From Streptomyces sp. PTY087I2 (GTDB lineage: Bacteria > Actinomycetota > Actinomycetes > Streptomycetales > Streptomycetaceae): a stretch of 64,000 nucleotides of DNA. Of this stretch, positions 25,046 to 34,281 are shown in pieces (the stretch's first letter is position 1; each line of letters starts with the position of its first letter). The notes beneath the pieces are model-generated. The model made no database searches, was not told the origin of the DNA, and saw only the letters and a program-made list of their open reading frames with translations. The position numbers were made by a program, and so were the translations under genes. The stretch covers positions 1 to 64,000 of the forward strand of contig NZ_LZRD01000010.1 of assembly GCF_001687325.1 (NCBI RefSeq), read 5' to 3'.

Positions 25046-26182
25046 TTACGAGAGGGAGCCGATGGTCTCGCGGACCTTGGCGTTGATCTCGGCCGGGATC
25101 GGGGCGTAGCCGGCGTCGGTCAGGATCTTCTGGCCGTCGTCGGAGGCGGCGTAGGAGAGGAAGGACTTGACGGTGTCGAGCGTCTCGGGCTTGTTGCCGC
25201 TGTCGCAGACGACCTCGTACGTCACCAGGACCAGCGGGTAGGCGCCCTCGGCCTTGGTGGTGTAGTCGAGGTCGAGCGCCAGGTCCTTGCCGGTGCCCTT
25301 GATCTTGGCGGCGGCGATGGCCTTGGAGGCGTTCTCCGAGGTGGCCTGGACGGGGGCGGCGCCACCGGTGTTGATGTCCACCGTGGAGATGTTCTGGGAC
25401 TTGGCGTAGGAGAGCTCGAAGTAACCGATCGCGCCGTCGACCTGCTTCACCTGGGCGGCGATGCCGGACGAGTTGGACGCGGCCTGGCCACCGGGGGCCG
25501 GCCACTTCTTCTCGGCCTCGTACTTCCAGTCGTTCGGGGCCGCGGCGCCGAGGTACTTGCCGAGGTTCTGCGTGGTGCCGGAGTCCTCGGAGCGGTGGAA
25601 GGCCTGGATGGCCTTGTCCGGGAGGTCGACGCCGTCGTTCAGCTTGGCGATCGCCGGGTCGTTCCACTTCTTGATCTTCGTGTCGAAGATCTTGGCGAGG
25701 GTCGGGGCGTCCAGCGTGAGCTTGTCGACACCCTCCAGGTGGTAACCGATCGCGACCGGGCCGCCGACCATCGGCAGGTTGATGCCCTGGCCGGTCTTGC
25801 ACATCTTCTTGGAGTCGGCGACCTCTTCGGGCTTCAGCGCCGAGTCGGAGCCGGCGAAGCCGACGGTGCCCTGGTTGAAGGCGACGATGCCCTCGCCGGA
25901 GGAGGACGAGTTGTAGTTGATCTCCACGCCGGAGCAGGCGGCCATGTAGTTCTTGACCCAGAGGTCCATGGCGTTCTTCTGCGCGCTGGAGCCGGAGGCA
26001 CGCAGCTGGCCCTTGGCCTTGCCGCAGTCGACGTTCGACGCGGCGGTCGTCTTCTCGCCGGTGCCGGCCGTGCCGCCGCTCGCGTTGTCGTCCGAACCGC
26101 ACGCCGTGAGGACCAGGGCGCCGGAGACGGCGAGGGCACCGAGCGCGGTGGCACGAAGCCGGTTCTTGCGCTGAAGCTTCAC
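25046..26182 (-). CDS. pstS: phosphate-binding lipoprotein PstS
   Basis: 378 residues from GTG 26182, which has GGAAGGA about 10 bases upstream; the longer frame to 26272 has no comparable site. Signal peptide and lipobox V-L-T-A-C with Cys28. The phosphate pocket is visible as R-A-S-G-S-S-A-Q (about 50) and, later, F-H-R-S-E-D-S-G-T-T-Q-N, typical of PstS. It captures phosphate outside the membrane and delivers it to PstCA. Expression should be PhoR-PhoP dependent through the PHO boxes at 26296-26339. Confidence 0.97.
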   Translation of the reverse strand: MKLQRKNRLRATALGALAVSGALVLTACGSDDNASGGTAGTGEKTTAASNVDCGKAKGQLRASGSSAQKNAMDLWVKNYMAACSGVEINYNSSSSGEGIVAFNQGTVGFAGSDSALKPEEVADSKKMCKTGQGINLPMVGGPVAIGYHLEGVDKLTLDAPTLAKIFDTKIKKWNDPAIAKLNDGVDLPDKAIQAFHRSEDSGTTQNLGKYLGAAAPNDWKYEAEKKWPAPGGQAASNSSGIAAQVKQVDGAIGYFELSYAKSQNISTVDINTGGAAPVQATSENASKAIAAAKIKGTGKDLALDLDYTTKAEGAYPLVLVTYEVVCDSGNKPETLDTVKSFLSYAASDDGQKILTDAGYAPIPAEINAKVRETIGSLS

Positions 26183-26295
26183 TTTCGGGTGTTCCTTCCA
26201 GGAGCCGCCGTGGTCGTTTCGTTCTACGACGGCGTGCGATGAGGAGGGGTGCTGTGGCTTGTCGCCGCGCACCTTGTACGTCCGAAATTAGGCAG

Positions 26296-26339
26296 AACAG
26301 GTGAAGCCGTCGACGGGGGAGAGTGAACGGCAGGTGAAC
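26296..26339 (-). promoter_or_regulatory. PHO box array (PhoP-binding direct repeats) upstream of pstS
   Basis: Reading the minus strand, 11-base units in register are: GTTCACCTGCC (26339-26329), GTTCACTCTCC (26328-26318), a poorly matching unit, then CTTCACCTGTT (26306-26296). The Streptomyces PHO box consensus is 11-mers of the type G-T-T-C-A-C-C-x-x-x-C. It lies about 115-155 bases before the pstS GTG. Confidence 0.9.
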
Positions 26340-26408
26340 CGTGTCGGGCAGGCGGGTGCGGGGATGGTCCGCAGCGGTGGTCAGGGCGTGATCAGGTCGG
26401 TGCGGTGA

Positions 26409-26843
26409 TCAGGGCCTGGGCAGCGCGTCCAGGAACGCGGTCAGCTGCCGTACGTCACGGGGCTGGGTGAGCCGGGCGCGGGCGGCGTCGGGGGCCAGCC
26501 AGAGGATGCGGTCCACCTCGTCGTTGGCGGTGAACGAGCCGCCGGTCGCCTCGGCCGCCCAGTAGTCGACGACCTTGGGGCGGCCGTCCACCACGTAGTG
26601 GGAGGTGGGGAGGCGGGGGCCCGGGGCGCAGTGGTGCCCGGTCTCCTCCAGCACCTCCCGTACGGCGGCGGCGAGCGGCTCCTCGTCGCGCTTGAGTTTG
26701 CCCTTCGGGAAGGAGAAATCGCCGTACTTCGGGCGGTGCACGAGGCACACCTCCACGCCGATCCCGGGTCCGGTCCCGTCCGGGGTTCGGCGCCACAGCA
26801 CGCATCCCGCGGCGCGGATGAGGCCCTGCGGGTCCCCGTTCAT
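26409..26843 (-). CDS. Nudix hydrolase (MutT-like)
   Basis: 144 residues from ATG 26843, which overlaps the CHAD gene stop (ATGA). The Nudix box is intact: G-K-L-K-R-D-E-E-P-L-A-A-A-V-R-E-V-L-E-E-T-G. It is preceded by F-S-F-P-K, the arrangement of mycobacterial MutT1 N-terminal domains, but without the histidine-phosphatase domain of that protein. Substrates may be damaged nucleotides, diadenosine polyphosphates or other nucleoside diphosphate-linked compounds. Its place at the end of the ppk-CHAD operon suggests a link with polyphosphate metabolism. Confidence 0.92.
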   Translation of the reverse strand: MNGDPQGLIRAAGCVLWRRTPDGTGPGIGVEVCLVHRPKYGDFSFPKGKLKRDEEPLAAAVREVLEETGHHCAPGPRLPTSHYVVDGRPKVVDYWAAEATGGSFTANDEVDRILWLAPDAARARLTQPRDVRQLTAFLDALPRP

Positions 26844-28030
26844 GGGGCCGTCAGGGCCGTGGCGTACGGCCAGGTCTCGCGGAACACCGCCCGTGCCGCC
26901 TCCACCTCGTGGCGCTGGTCCGCGTGGAGCACGCCCAGGGCGTACGCCGTGGCCGGGGCGATCCGGGGGGTGCGGGCCGCCGCTGCCGCCGCGGCGGCCG
27001 CCTCCACCGCGTCCCGGTGCAGGTCGAGGGCGTGCCCGCAGGCGGCGAGGGCGGGGGCGGCGGAGCCGAGGACGACCTCGTGGGCGTACCGGTGGAGCCG
27101 CAGCAGCAGGCGGGCCTGGTGCCACGCCGCGTCCTGCGCCTCGTTGTACGGCTCGGAGTCGGCGGGCGGGAGGGCGGCCACCGCGGCGAGGAGGCGTTGC
27201 TCGGCGTGTTCGGCGGGTTCGAGGAGGGCCTCGGCGGTCCGGCTCGCGGTGCCGGGGGCCAGCGGTACGTCGGAGGCCAGGAGCGCGACGGCGTCGGCGA
27301 CCGCGTGGAACCGGGAGGAGCCGAGCGCCTGGAGGGCCGCGGAGTGCGACCGGGTCCGGGCGAGGGTGAGGCGGCGTTCCAGCAGCGCCCCGGCGCGCGC
27401 GGCCCCGACCCCGAGGGCGGCGCGGCCCTGGGCGTCGGACGCGGCGGCGTCCCCGGCGGCCCTGGCCCCCCGGGCGGCGGGGACGGCGGGGCCGGAGAGC
27501 TGGTGCAGGGCCTCGCCGAGCCGGGTGAGCCGGTTCGCGTAGGCGTGTTCGCGGGCGAGTACGCCGGAGAGCCAGGCCAGCTCGGCGCGGAGCTGGTCGG
27601 CCCAGTGCGGGTCGAGGGCGCCCCGGAAGGTGTGCAGGGAGCCGCTGATCCGGCGGGCCGCGCGGCGCAGTGCGCGGGTGGCGGCCGCGGCGTCGTGGCC
27701 GCCGGATTCGGCGGGGGCGCTGTGTTCGTGGTGCAGGCGCAGGCTGCGCAGGAAGTCGGCGGCCTGCCCGCGGAGGTAGGGCGCGAGGACGGCCTCGGTG
27801 GTCAGGTCGCCGGAGGGGTGGCCTTCGGCGGCGTGGGCTGCGGTGAGGTGGCCCTCGGCGGCGCGGGCGGCGGTGGGGTGGCCTTCGGCGGCGCGGTGGA
27901 CCTGCTCTTCGCCCCCGTCCGGCGGCGCGCCCGCCGTGGCGTCGGCGGCCTGGGTGTCCGCGGCGGCGTCGGTCTCCGGGGCGGGACCCGTGGTCGGCCG
28001 GGTCGTCGTCTGCTGGTCAGGGCGTCGCAC
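26840..28030 (-). CDS. CHAD domain protein (polyphosphate-binding)
   Basis: 396 residues. The N-terminal 75 residues are low-complexity and include three tandem 10-residue repeats (A-A-E-G-H-x-T-A-A-x, residues 47-76). The rest is the helical CHAD domain, rich in Arg, His and Lys facing a central pore, for example [15 protein letters not shown] and the repeat-like second half. CHAD proteins bind polyphosphate, and many sit beside ppk as here. It overlaps the ppk stop by 14 bases and the Nudix start by 4, so the three genes are translated as a unit. It should localise to polyphosphate granules. Confidence 0.88.
   Translation of the reverse strand: MRRPDQQTTTRPTTGPAPETDAAADTQAADATAGAPPDGGEEQVHRAAEGHPTAARAAEGHLTAAHAAEGHPSGDLTTEAVLAPYLRGQAADFLRSLRLHHEHSAPAESGGHDAAAATRALRRAARRISGSLHTFRGALDPHWADQLRAELAWLSGVLAREHAYANRLTRLGEALHQLSGPAVPAARGARAAGDAAASDAQGRAALGVGAARAGALLERRLTLARTRSHSAALQALGSSRFHAVADAVALLASDVPLAPGTASRTAEALLEPAEHAEQRLLAAVAALPPADSEPYNEAQDAAWHQARLLLRLHRYAHEVVLGSAAPALAACGHALDLHRDAVEAAAAAAAAARTPRIAPATAYALGVLHADQRHEVEAARAVFRETWPYATALTAP
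27803..27892 (-). repeat. three 30-bp tandem repeats in the CHAD gene
   Basis: Three imperfect in-frame copies encode A-A-E-G-H-x-T-A-A-x (residues 47-76 of the CHAD protein). They give a His- and Glu-containing extension before the CHAD domain. Confidence 0.75.
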
Positions 28031-30266
28031 GCCTGCGCCTCCGGGCGTCGATGAGCATTTCCTGGACGTGCCGCAGCGGCTGGCCGTCCGCGTCCGTGGC
28101 GTGCCGGGTCCAGTCCCCGTCGGGGCCCAGGTGCCAGGAGGAGGTGGTGTCGGCCATACCGGTCTCCAGGAGTCGGCTGAGTGCGGCGCGGTGGGCGGGG
28201 TCGGTGACCCGGACCAGGGCTTCGATCCGGCGGTCGAGGTTGCGGTGCATCATGTCGGCGCTGCCGAACCACACCTCGGGCTCGCCGCCGTTGCCGAAGG
28301 CGAAGATCCGGGAGTGTTCGAGGAAGCGGCCGAGTATGGAGCGGACCCGGATGTTCTCGGAGAGCCCGGCGACCCCGGGGCGGATCGCGCAGATCCCGCG
28401 CACCCAGATGTCGACGGGGACGCCCGCCTGGGCCGCCCGGTAGCAGGCGTCGATGATCGCTTCGTCGACCATCGAGTTGACCTTGAACCGGACGTAGGCG
28501 GGGCGGCCGGCCCGGTGGTGGGCGATCTCCTTGTTGATACGGGCGATCAGCCCGTCGCGCAGGGACTTCGGGGCGACCAGGAGGCGGCGGTAGGTCTCGC
28601 GCCGGGAGTAGCCGGAGAGCCGGTTGAACAGGTCGGAGAGGTCAGCCCCGACCTGCGGGTCCGCCGTGAGCAGGCCGAGGTCCTCGTACAGCCTGGCGGT
28701 CTTGGGGTGGTAGTTGCCCGTGCCGACGTGCGAGTAGCGGCGCAGGGTGTCGCCCTCCTGGCGGACGACGAGCGAGAGCTTGCAGTGGGTCTTCAGCCCG
28801 ACGAGGCCGTAGACGACATGGCAGCCCGCCTCCTCCAGCTTGCGGGCCCACTTGATGTTGGCCTGCTCGTCGAAGCGGGCCTTGATCTCGACGAGGACGA
28901 GGACCTGCTTGCCGGACTCGGCGGCGTCGATCAGGGCGTCCACTATCGGGGAGTCGCCGGAGGTGCGGTACAGCGTCTGCTTGATGGCCAGCACGTCCGG
29001 GTCGCCCGCCGCCTGCTCCAGGAAGGCCTGGACGGAGGTGGAGAACGAGTCGTACGGGTGGTGGAGCAGCACGTCCCGCTCGCGCAGGGCGGCGAAGATG
29101 TCGGGCGCGGACGCGGACTCCACCTCGGCCAGGTCCCGGTGGGTGCCCGCGATGAACTTCGGGTACTTCAGCTCGGGCCGGTCCAGCGAGGCGATCGCGA
29201 AGAGCCCGGTCAGGTCGAGCGGGCCGGGCAGCGGGTAGACCTCCGCGTCGGACACCTTCAGCTCGCGGACCAGCAGGTCCAGCACGTACGGGTCGATGGA
29301 CTCCTCGACCTCCAGCCGCACCGGCGGGCCGAACCGGCGGCGCATGAGCTCCTTCTCCAGCGCCTGGAGCAGGTTCTCCGCGTCGTCCTCCTCGACCTCC
29401 AGGTCCTCGTTCCTGGTGACCCGGAACATGTGGTGCGCCAGCACCTCCATCCCCGGGAACAGCTCCTCCAGGTGCGCCGCGATGACGTCCTCGATGGGGA
29501 CGTACCGCTGCGGGGACGCCTCCAGGAAGCGGGTCAGCAGCGGCGGGACCTTGACCCGGGCGAAGTGCCGGTGGCCGCTGACCGGGTTGCGGACGACGAC
29601 GGCGAGGTTGAGGGAGAGCCCGGAGATGTACGGGAAGGGGTGCGCGGGGTCGACGGCCAGCGGGGTCAGGACCGGGAAGACGCGCTGCCGGAAGAAGGTG
29701 AACAGGCGGGCCTGCTCCTTCTCGGTCAGGTCCGGCCAGCGGATCAGCTGGATGCCCTCGTCGGACAGGTCCGGGGCGATGTCCTGCTGGAAGCAGGCGG
29801 CGTGCCGGGCCATGAGCTCGCGCGAGCGGGTCCAGATGAGGTCCAGGACCTCGCGGGGCTGGAGGCCGGAGGCGGAGCGGGTGGCGACGCCGGTGGCGAT
29901 GCGGCGCTTGAGGCCGGCCACCCGGACCATGAAGAACTCGTCCAGGTTCGAGGCGAAGATGGCGAGGAAGTTGGCCCGCTCCAGGATGGGCGTGGCCGGG
30001 TCCTCGGCCAGCTCCAGGACCCGTTCGTTGAACGCGAGCCAGCTGCGTTCGCGGTCGAGGAAACGCCCCTGGGGCAGCTCGTCGCCGTCCCGGTCGGGCT
30101 CGTAGGCGTCCGCGTCGGCGTCCAGGTCGGGATCCAGGTCGGCGGCGGTGGAGAAGCCGACGCCGCTGGACGCGGCGGTGACGTGCGGCCGGTGCGCGGC
30201 GAGCGAGCCGACGGACGGCTGGGCGGCGGGCTGGACGGGGACCTCGGAGCTGGGCTGCTGGCTCAT
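28017..30266 (-). CDS. ppk: polyphosphate kinase (PPK1)
   Basis: 749 residues from ATG 30266. Residues 1-55 are a non-conserved extension; the four PPK1 domains follow. The catalytic region has [10 protein letters not shown] with His513, matching the autophosphorylated His435 of E. coli PPK (H-I-G-T-G-N). [13 protein letters not shown] follows, and [11 protein letters not shown] is also present. The enzyme reversibly builds polyphosphate from ATP. It is the first gene of the ppk-CHAD-Nudix operon, and a PHO-like array lies about 145 bases upstream. Confidence 0.97.
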   Translation of the reverse strand: MSQQPSSEVPVQPAAQPSVGSLAAHRPHVTAASSGVGFSTAADLDPDLDADADAYEPDRDGDELPQGRFLDRERSWLAFNERVLELAEDPATPILERANFLAIFASNLDEFFMVRVAGLKRRIATGVATRSASGLQPREVLDLIWTRSRELMARHAACFQQDIAPDLSDEGIQLIRWPDLTEKEQARLFTFFRQRVFPVLTPLAVDPAHPFPYISGLSLNLAVVVRNPVSGHRHFARVKVPPLLTRFLEASPQRYVPIEDVIAAHLEELFPGMEVLAHHMFRVTRNEDLEVEEDDAENLLQALEKELMRRRFGPPVRLEVEESIDPYVLDLLVRELKVSDAEVYPLPGPLDLTGLFAIASLDRPELKYPKFIAGTHRDLAEVESASAPDIFAALRERDVLLHHPYDSFSTSVQAFLEQAAGDPDVLAIKQTLYRTSGDSPIVDALIDAAESGKQVLVLVEIKARFDEQANIKWARKLEEAGCHVVYGLVGLKTHCKLSLVVRQEGDTLRRYSHVGTGNYHPKTARLYEDLGLLTADPQVGADLSDLFNRLSGYSRRETYRRLLVAPKSLRDGLIARINKEIAHHRAGRPAYVRFKVNSMVDEAIIDACYRAAQAGVPVDIWVRGICAIRPGVAGLSENIRVRSILGRFLEHSRIFAFGNGGEPEVWFGSADMMHRNLDRRIEALVRVTDPAHRAALSRLLETGMADTTSSWHLGPDGDWTRHATDADGQPLRHVQEMLIDARRRRRATP

Positions 30267-30409
30267 GGACCTATTGTTCCGCGCGGAGCGCTCCTCGGGC
30301 GCGTCGGAGCCCGGAAAGATCGCGGAAGGTCCGGGAAACCCCGGGTCAGGGGTTTTCCCGTTGCGGCGGGGGGCGGGCACAGCTGGCTGCATCCCGCGAG
30401 GGTCGCAAG

Positions 30410-30442
30410 AGCGTCTGAATGGCCGGTAACGGCGACATGACG
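30410..30442 (-). promoter_or_regulatory. candidate PHO box array upstream of ppk
   Basis: Three contiguous 11-mers on the minus strand, CGTCATGTCGC (30442-30432), CGTTACCGGCC (30431-30421) and ATTCAGACGCT (30420-30410), each agree with the PHO box at about 7-8 of 11 positions. They are weaker than the pstS array. ppk of Streptomyces is known to be PhoP-controlled, which supports the reading. Confidence 0.55.
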
Positions 30443-30543
30443 TACAGGAAGCGGTGTGCCTGCGGGTGTGCCGCGACGGACCCTCGCGGTCACTGTACGT
30501 GTGCGCGGTGGCGGGCCGGCGCCGGGGCCGGCGCGTACGTCTT

Positions 30544-30581
30544 CGTCGTCCGGGCCCACCCCTCGTGGGGCCCGGACGACG
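30544..30581. terminator. hairpin terminator at the end of the ABC exporter operon
   Basis: A 14-bp perfect stem (cgtcgtccgggccc / gggcccggacgacg) is followed by 'gctttt' on the plus strand. It lies 15 bases beyond the stop of the permease gene on the minus strand and isolates it from the ppk control region. Confidence 0.75.
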
Positions 30582-30595
30582 GCTTTTGGGGGGCC

Positions 30596-31603
30596 TCAGC
30601 CGTGCAGGCGGCGCAGGACCCGGAAGGCGGCGAACACGGCGAGGGCGGCGAGGGCGAGGAGGATGCCGGTCTCGACGAGCTGGAGGGGCCAGTAGTGGGA
30701 GGCGGGGTGGACCTCGGTGAAGTGGGTGACTCCGCCCCGGGCGCGCATACAGGCCCTGGCGTCCTCCGCCATGCCGTCGCCGAAGCAGTCCTGCCAGTAC
30801 AGCCTGTGGCCCGATGCCGTGAGCATGCCGTAATCGAGGTGCCAGTCGACCGGGCTGACCGCCTGGGGGCCTTGCCCCTGACGGAGGACGTGCGGCCACA
30901 GTTCGTAACGGCGTTTGCCCAGGCCGAGGGCCACCACCCCGAGGACGAGCCCGGTGAGGGACATGGAGAGCAGCGTGCGGCGGACGAGCACCGCGCACAG
31001 TCCGCCCACCGCCACGGCCAGCAGCGCGAAGCCGAGGAGGGCGGGACCGGTGCCGGGGAAGATGCCGGACGCGTGCCAGGGGGTCAGGTGGGAGTACGGG
31101 TATCCGCGGAGCGCCCAGAGCCCCCAGCGGTAGACGGCGATCAGGACCGTCAGGCCGATGACCGCCAGCGCGGCGGGCACGGCCAGCCGGGCTGCGAGCC
31201 AGTGGGCGGGGGAGACCGACTGCGCCCAGGCCAGCCGGAAGGTGCCGCTCTCCAGTTCGCGGGCGATCAGCGGTCCGGCCACGAAGACACCGATGAGCCC
31301 GGCCAGCAGGAGCAGCACCGTGCCGCCGTCGGACAGGTAGAGCTCGGAGGACGTACGGGCGTAGCTGGGCAGGTAGTCGCCACCGCACGGGGTCATGTCG
31401 CCGTCGGAGCACAGCTCCTTCGCGGAGGCCATCCAGACACGGAGCGCGACGACGATGCCGATGCCGATGACCAGCAGACCGCCCGCCGCCCAGAGGGCCT
31501 TGCGGTGCACGCGGAGCAGGACGCGGGCGGACCCGCGCAGGGTGACGGGGGGCGGGGCGACGGCGTCGGACTTCGGGGCCGACGGAGGCGTGAGCGTGCT
31601 CAT
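30596..31603 (-). CDS. ABC transporter permease (ABC-2 type)
   Basis: 335 residues with about six membrane helices. A large extracytoplasmic loop after the first helix (about 60-95) holds two Cys, and '[28 protein letters not shown]' is the typical cytosolic loop of ABC-2 export permeases. The start at 31603 overlaps the ATPase gene stop (ATGA). It should pair with the ATPase encoded upstream. The exported substrate is unknown; YtrA-regulated exporters often respond to cell-wall antibiotics. Confidence 0.88.
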   Translation of the reverse strand: MSTLTPPSAPKSDAVAPPPVTLRGSARVLLRVHRKALWAAGGLLVIGIGIVVALRVWMASAKELCSDGDMTPCGGDYLPSYARTSSELYLSDGGTVLLLLAGLIGVFVAGPLIARELESGTFRLAWAQSVSPAHWLAARLAVPAALAVIGLTVLIAVYRWGLWALRGYPYSHLTPWHASGIFPGTGPALLGFALLAVAVGGLCAVLVRRTLLSMSLTGLVLGVVALGLGKRRYELWPHVLRQGQGPQAVSPVDWHLDYGMLTASGHRLYWQDCFGDGMAEDARACMRARGGVTHFTEVHPASHYWPLQLVETGILLALAALAVFAAFRVLRRLHG

Positions 31604-32511
31604 GCCGACGTCACCCCCGCCCGCGCCCCGCCCGCCGAAGCGCTCGGCGTCAGCAGTGGTGGTGCGTCCGGGGAGCGGAGGTGGGCGAGCAGCAGCTCCT
31701 CCAGGGAGGGCTGGGTGACGGCCCAGGCGGCGGTGTCCACGGGGCCCTCCTTCCTGACGAGGACTGTGAGTTGACGCCCCGTCGTACGGGATTCGACGAC
31801 GGTGTGCGGGGCCGGATCGCGGGCCTGGCCGGTGAGCAGGGCGTGCGCGGCGACGATGTCGTCGGCCTCGCCGCCCAGCCGGACGTGCCCGCCGTCGACG
31901 AACAGCAGGTAGTCGCAGGCGCCCTCCAGCTCGGTGAGGATGTGCGAGGACATCACGATCGTGGTGCCGTGCTCGGCGGTCTCCGCCATCAGGACGCCCA
32001 TCAGCTCGTGCCGGACGAGGGGGTCGAGGTCGGCCATCGGCTCGTCCAGCAGCATCAGTTCGGGCCGCTTGCCGAGCGCGAGGGCCAGCGCGAGCCGGGT
32101 GCGCTGCCCGCCGGAGAGCGTACGGACGCGGGCGCTGCGCGGCAGCGTCCCGGCGATCCGGTCGGCGGTGGCGCCGTCCCAGCGCCCGGGGTTCAGCTCG
32201 GCGCCCGCCCACAGCGTGTCCGCGACGGTGAGCTGCGGGTACAGCGGCTTGTCCTGGGCGACGAAGGCGATCCGGTCGCGTACGGCGGCGGGCTCGGTGG
32301 ATCCGAGGACGGCGAGGGACCCGGCGCCGGGGCGGTCGAGACCGGCCGCCAGGTTCAACAGGGTCGACTTGCCCGCGCCGTTGGGGCCGACGAGGGCGCA
32401 GACGCGTCCGGCGGGCAGCCGGAACGAGCAGTCGTGCAGGGCGCGATGGCCGCCGCCCCTGCGCCCGTAGGTCTTTCCGAGGCCGTGTGCCTCGATCGCG
32501 ACGCCGGTCAT
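31600..32511 (-). CDS. ABC transporter ATP-binding protein
   Basis: 303 residues. Walker [10 protein letters not shown] (about 41-49), signature L-S-G-G-Q-R-T-R, Walker [14 protein letters not shown]. The C-terminal 85 residues after the nucleotide domain are a family-specific tail. It is co-transcribed with the GntR regulator (4-base overlap with its stop) and the permease (4-base overlap). Export driver of the GntR-ABC unit. Confidence 0.95.
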   Translation of the reverse strand: MTGVAIEAHGLGKTYGRRGGGHRALHDCSFRLPAGRVCALVGPNGAGKSTLLNLAAGLDRPGAGSLAVLGSTEPAAVRDRIAFVAQDKPLYPQLTVADTLWAGAELNPGRWDGATADRIAGTLPRSARVRTLSGGQRTRLALALALGKRPELMLLDEPMADLDPLVRHELMGVLMAETAEHGTTIVMSSHILTELEGACDYLLFVDGGHVRLGGEADDIVAAHALLTGQARDPAPHTVVESRTTGRQLTVLVRKEGPVDTAAWAVTQPSLEELLLAHLRSPDAPPLLTPSASAGGARAGVTSA

Positions 32512-32990
32512 CGTTCCTGGTCCCCCTCGTGTGAACGGCCCGCGGAATCGGTGCCGTTCGTGCCGTTCGTGCTGTTCATTCCGTTCGTGCCGTACGTGCT
32601 GTCCAGTACGGCGGTGAAGAGCGCGCCGACGTCGTCCCTCTCCAGCCCGGCCGCCCGGGCCCGGCGGGCCCAGTCGGCGAGTTCGGTGCGCAGGGGCGCG
32701 TCGGCGGCGGTCGCGTCGGGCGCGCCGCCCAGCGTCCGGCGGACGAAGGTGCCGAGCCCGCGGCGGGCCTCGACGAGGCCTTCGCGCTCCAGCTCCCGGT
32801 AGGCCTTGAGGACGGTGTTCGGGTTGATCGCGGTGGCTTCCACGACCTCGCGGGCGGTCGGCAGCCGGTCGCCCGGTTCGAGCACGCCCAGGCGCAGGGC
32901 CTGCTTCGTCTGCTGGACGATCTGGAGGTAGGTGGCGACGCCGCTGCGCCGGTCGATGCGGAACTCGACCGCTGCGGACTCGGCTGCCAT
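32508..32990 (-). CDS. GntR-family regulator, YtrA subfamily
   Basis: 160 residues from ATG 32990. The N-terminal winged helix (about 8-75) reads 'EFRIDRRSGVATYLQIVQQTKQAL', then G-D-R-L-P-T-A-R-E-V-V-E-A-T-A-I-N-P-N-T-V-L-K-A-Y-R-E-L-E, the conserved GntR recognition helix. The effector part is short, as in the YtrA group, which regulates ABC transporters in the same operon. The tail has an Asn-Gly-Thr-rich repeat (S-T-Y-G-T-N-G-M-N-S-T-N-G-T-N-G-T) of unknown use. The 17-bp-arm operator covers its leader, so autorepression is likely. Confidence 0.93.
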   Translation of the reverse strand: MAAESAAVEFRIDRRSGVATYLQIVQQTKQALRLGVLEPGDRLPTAREVVEATAINPNTVLKAYRELEREGLVEARRGLGTFVRRTLGGAPDATAADAPLRTELADWARRARAAGLERDDVGALFTAVLDSTYGTNGMNSTNGTNGTDSAGRSHEGDQER

Positions 32991-32995
32991 GCTCA

Positions 32996-33035
32996 GCACC
33001 ACCCTTTCACTAATTGAGTAGTGAAAGGGTGGTGC
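32996..33035. promoter_or_regulatory. YtrA-type operator: 17-bp-arm inverted repeat
   Basis: Perfect arms GCACCACCCTTTCACTA and TAGTGAAAGGGTGGTGC flank a 6-base centre (attgag). It ends 5 bases before the GntR start codon, so it overlaps the ribosome-binding region. The inner part ACTA-N6-TAGT matches the form of YtrA sites. Confidence 0.85.
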
Positions 33036-33069
33036 AAAAGAGGGGCGACGTCAAGTGACGCCGCCCCTC
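33036..33069 (-). terminator. rho-independent terminator of the mycothiol synthase gene
   Basis: On the minus strand a stem gaggggcg-gcgtca / tgacgt-cgcccctc (one mismatch) is followed directly by TTTT (33039-33036). It lies 17 bases after the mshD stop. Confidence 0.85.
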
Positions 33070-33086
33070 GCGCACATGGCGCAGTG

Positions 33087-34010
33087 TCAGGACTCCGTGC
33101 GGTACATCAGATCCACCTCGTGCGTGGCGAAGCCCATGCGCTCGTACACCGTCACGGCCGCCGTGTTGTCCGCGTCCACGTAGAGCATCGCGGTGGGCAG
33201 GGCCTCGGCGGCCAGGTGGTGCAGGCCGACCGAGGTCAGCGCCTTGCCGAGGCCGCCGCCCTGCGCCTCGGGCAGGACCCCGACGACGTACACCTCGCCG
33301 ATCTGCTCCTCGGCGTGCACCTTCGTCCAGTGGAAGCCGACGATCTCCCCGTCCCGCTCGGCCAGGAAGAAGCCCTTCGGGTCGAACCAGGGCTCCGCCT
33401 TGCGGTCGTCCAGGTCCTGTTGGGTCAGCGACCCCTGCTCCGGGTGGTGAGCGAAAGCGGCGCGGTTCACGGCGAGCCAGGCGGCGTCGTCCCGCCCCGG
33501 CTCGAAGGTCCGTACGGTGACGCCCTCGGGCAGGACCGGCTCGGCGAGGTCGAGCGGGATCAGGCTCCGCCGCAGCTGGCGCAGTTCGCGGAAGAGGGAG
33601 AGGCCGAGGACCTGGGCGAGGTGGCGGGCCGCGGAGGTGCCGCCGTGCGCCCAGACCCGCAGCCGCTTCCCGGTCGCGGCGAGGAGCGCGGCGCCGAGCG
33701 CCCGGCCGTGTCCGCTGCCGCGCCGGTCGGGGTGGACGACCAGCTCGGCGGCCGGGGCCTCGACCGGGTCGGTGTCCTCCAGCTGGGCGTACCCGGCGAG
33801 CGTGCCGTCGACGGAGAGCAGGAAGTGCCGTACGCCGTCGCGGTGTCCGCCCCGGATCCGGAGCCGGCCCTGCTCGGAGACCGCCTGCCGGCCGTCGGAC
33901 GCGGCCGCCTCGGCGAGCAGGGCGAGGACGGCCTCGGCCTGTGCGGGGTCGAGTGCGTCGAGGGCCTGAATCTCGCGTCCGGGAGCGGGGAGGGGTGCGT
34001 CAGTCGTCAT
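33087..34010 (-). CDS. mshD: mycothiol synthase (two tandem GNAT domains)
   Basis: 307 residues from ATG 34010. Two GNAT domains: the first (about 1-140) with V-V-H-P-D-R-R-G-S-G-H-G-R-A-L, the second (about 165-305) with V-V-G-V-L-P-E-A-Q-G-G-G-L-G-K-A-L and Y-V-D-A-D-N-T-A-A-V-T-V-Y-E-R-M-G-F. This double-GNAT layout and the 'VGFHWTKVH' segment are characteristic of MshD, which acetylates Cys-GlcN-Ins in the last step of mycothiol synthesis, the actinobacterial thiol buffer. It is a single gene with its own terminator. Confidence 0.95.
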   Translation of the reverse strand: MTTDAPLPAPGREIQALDALDPAQAEAVLALLAEAAASDGRQAVSEQGRLRIRGGHRDGVRHFLLSVDGTLAGYAQLEDTDPVEAPAAELVVHPDRRGSGHGRALGAALLAATGKRLRVWAHGGTSAARHLAQVLGLSLFRELRQLRRSLIPLDLAEPVLPEGVTVRTFEPGRDDAAWLAVNRAAFAHHPEQGSLTQQDLDDRKAEPWFDPKGFFLAERDGEIVGFHWTKVHAEEQIGEVYVVGVLPEAQGGGLGKALTSVGLHHLAAEALPTAMLYVDADNTAAVTVYERMGFATHEVDLMYRTES

Positions 34011-34177
34011 GCCTCCGAGCGTACGGCGAGGGGTGCGCCGGGTGGCGACGCGGCGGGGCGGATACGCGGCCGCCCCGTCCGTACCGGTAGAGGCGCAGCA
34101 GGAACCGAAGGAGCCATGTGGCCGGATGGCAACCAGTCCGTAACCCCGAACACCTGTTGCGCTACGCGCGTTGACTC

Positions 34178-34183
34178 TAGGCT
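34178..34183 (+). promoter_or_regulatory. candidate -10 element (TAGGCT) of the nucleotidase gene
   Basis: TAGGCT is a usual -10 hexamer for the principal Streptomyces sigma factor. A convincing -35 is not seen at the normal spacing, but GAACACCTGTT at 34148-34158, an 11-mer with 9/11 match to GTTCACCTGTT, lies just upstream and could help PhoP. Confidence 0.35.
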
Positions 34184-34281
34184 GCGCACGCAGGATCAGG
34201 ATGCAGACATGTGGAACCAGCGGCACCACCGACTGACCGCCGGGGCCACTGACTGATGACCACTGACACACAAGGGGACCG

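Larger units (their letters stand above)
30267..30595. other. 329-bp intergenic region upstream of ppk
   Basis: This carries the ppk control region (PHO-like array at 30410-30442), a G/C-rich stretch with nested inverted repeats at about 30510-30535 (ggccggcgccggggccggcgc), and the hairpin at 30544-30581 that closes the preceding ABC-exporter operon. No gene is apparent. Confidence 0.6.

Noticed and set aside
22863..26102. 1079-codon open frame on the minus strand across pstA, pstC and pstS
   Set aside because: Only its last third (pstA) is natural; the rest is Arg/Gly/His-rich shadow of pstC and pstS in another frame.
34136..34158. PHO box pair upstream of the nucleotidase gene
   Set aside because: GAACACCTGTT fits alone, but the neighbouring TAACCCC is 9 bases away and does not give an 11-base register; kept only as a hint.
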